Assembly: GCA_005788585.1 (NCBI GenBank)
Contig: SYBY01000453.1
Location: forward strand, 1 to 11,746
Direction of reading: 5' to 3'
DNA: 11,746 nt
Source: Actinomycetota bacterium
GTDB taxonomy: Bacteria; Actinomycetota; Thermoleophilia; Solirubrobacterales; Solirubrobacteraceae
Each line of letters begins with the position of its first letter. Position 1 is the first letter of the stretch. A program made the position numbers and the translations under genes. Under the pieces are notes generated by a model. The model was not told where the DNA came from, made no database searches, and saw only the letters and a list, made by a program, of their open reading frames with translations. Positions 7,100 through 11,746 of this stretch are shown here, in pieces.

Positions 7100-8424
7100 G
7101 TGGTACCCGGTCTCCTGCCCGTGATCGCCGTCCTCGTCGCTGCCGCCTTCGCCTGCGGTGCGCTGCTGCGCGCCCGGCGGGCGACGCAGCGCTACGAGCT
7201 GCTGGCCCGCCACACCACCGATGCGGTCTCCCGCCACGCACCGGACGGGACGGTGACGTTCATCTCGCCCAACGGCCACGCCGTCCTCGGGATCGAGCCC
7301 GCAGACGCCGCGGGCACCCCGCTGGCGGCGCTCTGCCACCCCGACGACCGCGACGCGGTCCGGGCAGCCTTCGCCCGCGTGGTGACCGGCGAGGACGCGA
7401 CCGTGATGTTCCGCGCCCCCGACGGCACCAGCTGGCACCCCGTCGAGATGACGCTCGAGCGCGTGAGCGATGCGCGCGGCCGGGTCGCGGAGGTCATCGC
7501 CACGACGCGCGACATCACGGCGCGCGTCGAGGCCGAACGCGTCCTGCGGGCGTCGCAGAAGCTGCACCGCATGGTCCTCGACCACCTCCCGACGCGATCG
7601 TCACCGTCTACGACCCGGACCTGAGAATCGTCGCGCTGCACGGCGCCGACCTCTCCGCGCGAGGCGTCGACCGCTCGGCGCACCTCGGGCGGACCCTGCG
7701 GGAGGCGGCGCCCGAAGACGCCGTCGTCCTGGAGCCTGAACTCGAGCGCGCGTTCGCCGGCGAGGAGCGCATCTTCGAGGCCGAGGGACCGACGTCGGGC
7801 CGCCGCTACGAGGTGTCGCTCGTGCCCTACCGCGACCCGGCCGGCGTGCCCATCGGCGTCATCTCCGTGACGCGCGACGTCACCCGTCGCCACGAGCTCG
7901 AGCAGGACCTGCGCCACCTCGCCGACCATGACGCGCTCACCGGCCTACCGAACCGCCGGCGCTTCGAGGAGGAGCTCGGCCGCCACGCCGCGCACACGCG
8001 CCGGTACGGGCTGGAGGGCGCGGTGCTGCTCGTCGACCTCGACCACTTCAAGCACATCAACGACACCCGCGGGCACGCCACCGGCGACCAGGTGATCACG
8101 CGGGCCGCCGACGCGCTGCACGACACGCTGCGCGCCACCGACGTCGTCGCCCGGCTGGGCGGCGACGAGTTCGCCGTGCTGCTTCCGCACGGCGATGTGG
8201 CCACGGCCGCGGACACCGCAAGCCGCATCGTCGGCGCGATCCGCGTCGCCGCCGAGCCGTGGGGCGTCACCGCCTCCGTCGGCGTCGCCGCCTTCGCCGG
8301 CCATCCCCCCGGAGACCCGGCGACGGTGGTCGTCGCCGCCGATCACGCGATGTACGAGGCCAAGCGTCGCGGGCGGGACGGGTTCGCCGTCGCGCCGGGG
8401 TCGTCGTCAGCGGAAGCCGCCTGA
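7100..8424 (+). pseudogene. TM-PAS-PAS-GGDEF diguanylate cyclase, broken by a one-base frameshift
   Basis: The product would make c-di-GMP from two GTP at the membrane. From GTG 7100 the frame encodes a hydrophobic helix (PGLLPVIAVLVAAAFACGALL, then RARR), PAS 1 (about residues 31-145, ending TTRDITAR) and the start of PAS 2. It then runs into a stop at 7624. The remaining PAS 2 and the GGDEF domain continue in the next frame to TGA at 8424. The shift is at CTCCC (7586-7590). The intact neighbour has LPDAIVTVYD here, and adding one C restores exactly that. Repaired length is about 441 aa. The cyclase signature is canonical: DLDHFKHIND, RLGGDEF (GGDEF at 8158-8172) and an RATD inhibitory site five residues before it (8131-8142). 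Either this is a real null allele or a homopolymer sequencing error; the frame after the lesion shows no decay. The start codon is uncertain. Confidence 0.85.
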
Positions 8425-8470
8425 GGCACGCTGGCGGGAAACTCCGCACCCGGTTCTGGTGAGGTTCGGA

Positions 8471-8482
8471 GCGCGAACGCGC
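8471..8482. promoter_or_regulatory. GCGCG-AA-CGCGC dyad upstream of the second cyclase gene
   Basis: A 5-2-5 inverted repeat, centred about 22-23 bp (close to two helical turns) from the larger dyad at 8490-8508. In DNA this GC-rich a short CG dyad can arise by chance, so it is recorded mainly for its position. Confidence 0.3.
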
Positions 8483-8489
8483 CATGGCG

Positions 8490-8508
8490 ACCTGAATGCG
8501 ATTCAGGT
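8490..8508. promoter_or_regulatory. Perfect 8-3-8 inverted repeat, putative operator or leader hairpin
   Basis: ACCTGAAT-GCG-ATTCAGGT has perfectly complementary 8-bp arms. It is A/T-richer than its surroundings and lies between the two cyclase genes. It has no following T run, so it is not a standard terminator. It overlaps the leftmost possible ATG (8496) and lies 30-48 bp before the ATG at 8538. A dimeric regulator site or a 5'-leader hairpin for the second cyclase gene is the likeliest reading. The binding protein cannot be named. Confidence 0.55.
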
Positions 8509-8537
8509 TCCGCTTCCTGAGCGCCGATGTCTCAGCT

Positions 8538-10721
8538 ATGGGTCAGGGTGCGACTGCCGGCGTCCTCACACGCGTCGCTGGCGCGATGGCGATGGCGGCC
8601 GGGTACTACGCCCTGAGTCGCGTGGGCCTGGCGTTCGTCGCCCCGGCATCGCAGGTGGCGACGATCTGGCCCGCCAGTGGCCTCGCGCTCGCCGCATTCG
8701 CGATCGCCGGCCGGTCGTGGTGGCCATGGCTCGCCGCGGGCATCTTCGTCGGCAACCTCGCCGCACAGACCGGCACCCGGGGCGACCTGGCGCTGGAGGC
8801 GGCGCTGGCCGCTGTCAACGCCGCCGAACCGGCACTCGCCGCCACCGTCCTGCTGGCCGTCGCCGGGCGCGACGCGCCGTTGGCGCTGACGACGCGCAAC
8901 GTCGGCGCGCTCGTCGCCGCCGCCGTCGGCGCGACCGCCGCAGCGGCGCTGCTGGGCGCGGCCGCCCTGACGCTCAGGGCGGGAGCGGCGTTCGGTCCGG
9001 CCTTCGCCCACTGGTGGCTTGCCGACGCGGTCGGCATGCTCGCGCTGGCCCCGCTGGCGCTGATCTTCGGCGACAGGTCCGTCCGTGCGCCCGCGCGGCC
9101 GCGGGTGGCGGTCCTTCTCCTGGCTGCCACCTGCGCGGTGACGCTCGGGGTGTTCCTCCAGGGCGAGAACAGCGTCTCGGTCCTGCGGTACGCCTACCTG
9201 GTCTTCCCGTTCGCGATCCTCCCGGCGCTGCGGTTGCGCGCCTGGCTCGTGGCGGTCAACCTCGCGCTGATCGTCCTCATCGTGGCCGTCGCCACCGCCA
9301 ACCAGCGCGGGCCCTTCGTTCGCGACGACCTGAGCGCGACCGACGAGGTGATCGTCGCCCAGGGGTACATCGCGGTCCTCGCGGTCTGCGCGCTGCTGGT
9401 CGCCGCGGTCGTCCGCCAGGTCCGGGCCACGAGCATGGACCTCGAAGCGCAGCGCGCCACCGCGGTCGCCAACGAGCAGCGCTACCGGCTCCTCGCCGAC
9501 CACACGGCCGACATGATCTCCGTCCATCAGGTCGACGGGCCCGCCACCTACGTCTCGCCGAGCGCGCTGCAGGTCATCGGAGTCCCCGCCGACCAGGCCA
9601 TCGGCGGCTGGGCGGGTGCGCTGTGCCACCCCGACGACCGCGAGGCGGTCGACGCTGCGCAGGCCCGTGCGGCGGCGGGTCACGCGGCCGGGGCGATCAC
9701 CTACCGCATGCCCCAGGCCGGCGGCGCCTGGCGCTGGCTGGAGACCTCCCTGCAGCCCGTCGAGGACCGCGGCCGGGTGACAGAGATCGTCGCGAGCACG
9801 CGGGACGTGTCGGCCCGCATCGAGGCCGAGGAGGCGCTGCGGGCCTCCGAGGAGCTCCACCGCCTCGTCCTGACCCGCCTGCCCGACGCCATCGTCACCG
9901 TCTACGACGCGAACCTTCGGATCCTCTCGTTGCTCGGAGGCGCGGTCGCCGGCGCCGGGCTCGATCCGGCCGAGTATGTCGGGCGCCGACTGCAGGACAT
10001 CTCCAGCATCGACATGGAGGTCCTCGAGCCGGAGTTCCGGGCCGCGATCGCGGGAGAGGAGCGCACGTTCGAGTACGACAGCCGGCTGACCGAACGGCGC
10101 TTTGAGATCTCGCTCGTCCCCTCCCGCGGCACGGGCGGCACGGTGACCGGCGTGGTGGCGGTCAGCCGCGACATCACCGCCCGCCACGAGGTGGCGCTCC
10201 AGCTCAGGCATCTCGCCGAGCACGACCCGCTCACCGGCCTCGTCAACCGGCGCCGGTTCGAGGAGGAACTCGCGCGGCACGCCTCACGCGTGCGCCGCTA
10301 CGGCGACGACGGCGCCATCCTGCTCGTCGACCTCGACCGCTTCAAGGAGATCAACGACACCCTCGGTCACGCGGCCGGGGACGACCACCTCGTCCAGGCG
10401 GCGCAGCGCCTGCGGGCCACGCTGCGCGACACCGACGTGGTCGCCCGCCTGGGCGGCGACGAGTTCGCCATCCTCCTCCCCCACGCCGATGCGGGCGAGG
10501 CCGAGGAGACCGCGCGCCGGCTCGTCCGCGCGATGCACGCGGCGGGCACCACCGACGCGACGATGACCGTGTCGATCGGCGTCGCCGCGTTCTCCAGCCA
10601 GCCGGACGCCGACCAACTCGAGGTCCTCGCGGCAGCGGACAGCGCGATGTACGAGGCCAAGGTCGGTGGCCGCGACCGCTACGTCGTCGCGGGGCGGTCG
10701 TCCAACGGCGCGCCGAGCTGA
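8538..10721 (+). CDS. MASE1-PAS-PAS-GGDEF membrane diguanylate cyclase
   Basis: 727 aa from ATG 8538; the frame can also start at ATG 8496 (741 aa) or ATG 8586. I prefer 8538 because 8496 lies inside a perfect inverted repeat. None of the three has a good SD. Numbering from 8496: residues about 24-310 are a multi-helix MASE1 sensor (ATIWPASGLALAAFAIAG, then PWLAAGIFVGNLAA and ADAVGMLALAPLAL are typical). PAS 1 is about 325-450 (ends STRDVSAR), PAS 2 about 452-568 (ends SRDITAR), and GGDEF about 572-735. Catalytic features are DLDRFKEINDTLGHAAGD and GGDEF at residues 653-657 (10452-10466). The RDTD inhibitory site lies exactly five residues before, so product inhibition is expected. There is no EAL domain. 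It should synthesise c-di-GMP in response to a signal sensed in the membrane or by the PAS domains. It is a tandem paralogue of the broken gene upstream, from which it differs mainly by the MASE1 input. Confidence 0.95.
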   Translation: MGQGATAGVLTRVAGAMAMAAGYYALSRVGLAFVAPASQVATIWPASGLALAAFAIAGRSWWPWLAAGIFVGNLAAQTGTRGDLALEAALAAVNAAEPALAATVLLAVAGRDAPLALTTRNVGALVAAAVGATAAAALLGAAALTLRAGAAFGPAFAHWWLADAVGMLALAPLALIFGDRSVRAPARPRVAVLLLAATCAVTLGVFLQGENSVSVLRYAYLVFPFAILPALRLRAWLVAVNLALIVLIVAVATANQRGPFVRDDLSATDEVIVAQGYIAVLAVCALLVAAVVRQVRATSMDLEAQRATAVANEQRYRLLADHTADMISVHQVDGPATYVSPSALQVIGVPADQAIGGWAGALCHPDDREAVDAAQARAAAGHAAGAITYRMPQAGGAWRWLETSLQPVEDRGRVTEIVASTRDVSARIEAEEALRASEELHRLVLTRLPDAIVTVYDANLRILSLLGGAVAGAGLDPAEYVGRRLQDISSIDMEVLEPEFRAAIAGEERTFEYDSRLTERRFEISLVPSRGTGGTVTGVVAVSRDITARHEVALQLRHLAEHDPLTGLVNRRRFEEELARHASRVRRYGDDGAILLVDLDRFKEINDTLGHAAGDDHLVQAAQRLRATLRDTDVVARLGGDEFAILLPHADAGEAEETARRLVRAMHAAGTTDATMTVSIGVAAFSSQPDADQLEVLAAADSAMYEAKVGGRDRYVVAGRSSNGAPS

Positions 10722-10728
10722 GCCGGCG

Positions 10729-11746
10729 TCACCACGTGGCGAGCCGCACGCGGTCACGGCGCACCGCGCCGGCATCCGGGCAGCCACACAGCGCGAGCGC
10801 CCGCTCGACGTCCTCGGCGAACGCGGTGAGCAGGGCGGTGACGCCCGCCTCGCCGCCGGCCGCGAGCGCCCACGCCACCGGCCGGCCGATGAGGACGGCG
10901 TCGGCGCCGAGCGCCAGCGCCCGGACGACGTCACCGCCGTCGCGCACCCCGCCGTCGACGAGCACCGGCACGCGCCCCTCGACGACCGCGGCGACCTCCT
11001 CGAGCGCGATGGCGGTGGGCACCACGCCGTCCAGCTGCCGGGCGCCGTGGTTCGAGACGATGACGCCCTGCGCCCCTGCGGCGAGTGCCGCCTCGGCGTC
11101 CTCCGCGGTGAGGATGCCCTTGACGAACACCGGCGTGCCGTCGCCGATGTCCTGCAGCCAGGCGACGTCCTCCCACCTCAGCGCCGCGTCCCAGCCGCCC
11201 AGCGGCTTGATGGTGGACGCCGCGGGTCGCCCGGTGTGCGTCGCGAGCGTCACGCCCTCGGGCAGGGCGATCTCGGGGTTCGCCCGCTCGCGCTCGCGCC
11301 GTCCCGCGACGGGCAGGTCGACCGTCAGGACGAGCGCCTGCACGCCGCTGCGCACCGCGTGGCGCACGGCGGCCTCGGTCGCGTCACGGTCGGTCTGGAC
11401 GTAGAGCTGGAACCACACCGCGCCGTCGCCCGCGGCCTCGCAGACCTCGGCGACGTCGGTCGTCGCCCGGGTCGACAGCGTGTACGGCAGGCCGGCCCGC
11501 GCGGCGGCGCGCGCGGCGCCCGCCTCGCCTTCGGGGTGCAGCAGGCGCTGCGCGGCCATCGGCGCGAGCGCCACCGGCGCCGCGGCCCGCCGGCCCAGCA
11601 ACGAGACCGACGGGTCGACGTGCGAGACGTCGACCATCGTGCGCGGGCGCAGCCACCACCGGCCCCACGCCTGGACGTTCTCCGCGAGCGTCTGCTCGTT
11701 TCCGGCCCCACCTGCGTAGTAGTCGAAGACGGCGGGGTCGAGGCGC
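10729..11746 (-). CDS. FMN-dependent alpha-hydroxy-acid oxidase (glycolate/lactate oxidase family), N-terminus cut by the window edge
   Basis: It oxidises an alpha-hydroxy acid (glycolate, lactate or mandelate type) to the 2-keto acid with FMN, in the cytoplasm. The frame enters from the right edge with LDPAVFDYYAGGAGNEQTL and runs 338 codons to TGA at 10731-10729. The ATG at 11637 is internal Met. By comparison with spinach glycolate oxidase as I remember it, key residues are present. These are the DYYAGGA tyrosine (Tyr24), QLYV tyrosine (Tyr129), TVDLP aspartate (Asp157), GRRE arginine (Arg164), FVKG lysine (Lys230), and His and Arg of SNHGARQLDG (His254/Arg257; His codon 11047-11049). The FMN phosphate motifs LVDGGVRDGGD and GADAVLIGRP are also intact. 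The loop before the Lys is about seven residues shorter than in the plant enzyme. The Trp108 position appears to be Arg (LSTRATT), so the substrate is open. It converges on the cyclase gene with 7 nt between stops; nothing links it functionally to its neighbours. Confidence 0.96.
   Translation of the reverse strand, partial: RLDPAVFDYYAGGAGNEQTLAENVQAWGRWWLRPRTMVDVSHVDPSVSLLGRRAAAPVALAPMAAQRLLHPEGEAGAARAAARAGLPYTLSTRATTDVAEVCEAAGDGAVWFQLYVQTDRDATEAAVRHAVRSGVQALVLTVDLPVAGRRERERANPEIALPEGVTLATHTGRPAASTIKPLGGWDAALRWEDVAWLQDIGDGTPVFVKGILTAEDAEAALAAGAQGVIVSNHGARQLDGVVPTAIALEEVAAVVEGRVPVLVDGGVRDGGDVVRALALGADAVLIGRPVAWALAAGGEAGVTALLTAFAEDVERALALCGCPDAGAVRRDRVRLATW

Noticed and set aside
7586..7591. 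Programmed -1 frameshifting to join the two halves of the first cyclase
   Set aside because: CAC CTC CCG is not an X XXY YYZ slippery heptamer and the P-site Leu tRNA would pair poorly after slipping; a one-base deletion is simpler.
8195..10280. Long open frames overlapping the second cyclase (8195-10105 +, 8532-10280 -)
   Set aside because: They overlap recognised MASE1, PAS and GGDEF coding sequence and translate to biased, motif-free protein.
11635..11637. ATG 11637 as the start of the hydroxy-acid oxidase
   Set aside because: The frame continues upstream with the family's N-terminal FDYYAGGA segment, which contains a catalytic tyrosine.

Overview
This is a very GC-rich window that reads as a high-GC actinobacterial chromosome. 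The repeat style of the two large secreted proteins and the small four-cysteine protein remind me of Thermoleophilia (Solirubrobacter/Conexibacter/Patulibacter-like genomes). That placement is from memory and composition, not from a search. I see no mobile element, CRISPR array, rRNA or tRNA.

Left part (1-6656, + strand). Two large, tandem, same-direction paralogues lie 4 nt apart and encode secreted, modular, cysteine-patterned proteins. The first is cut by the left edge. The second is complete: signal peptide, four modules of about 200 aa, then a basic tail. Two module types (called A and B here) alternate. Every module has exactly four cysteines, and both proteins end in a shorter A-type module plus a cysteine-free, strongly basic domain. 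The window's first residues match the first module of the second protein. Gene 1 is therefore probably B-A-B-A-B-A'-tail and gene 2 B-A-B-A'-tail, differing by one A-B pair. I know no named family or function for them.

Middle (6657-7099). A 75-aa protein with a CxxC-x7-C-x7-C pattern is encoded on the minus strand. Its stop codon abuts the stop of the second large gene inside the palindrome TGATCA. About 215 bp of intergenic DNA then separates its start from the rightward signalling genes.

Right-centre (about 7100-10721, + strand). Two tandem paralogous diguanylate cyclases follow. The first (TM-PAS-PAS-GGDEF) is broken by an apparent one-base deletion at the CCC run 7588-7590. The second (MASE1-PAS-PAS-GGDEF) is intact. 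Both keep the GGDEF active site and the RxxD inhibitory site. The gap between them carries a perfect 8-3-8 inverted repeat (8490-8508), which probably regulates the second gene.

Right edge (10729-11746, - strand). An FMN-dependent alpha-hydroxy-acid oxidase (glycolate/lactate oxidase family) converges on the second cyclase with a 7-nt gap and runs off the window at its N-terminus.

Working together (inference): large envelope proteins beside membrane-linked c-di-GMP enzymes would fit control of attachment or cell-surface state. The sequence shows only proximity; the strand switch at 6657 and the separate intergenic region mean there is no shared operon.
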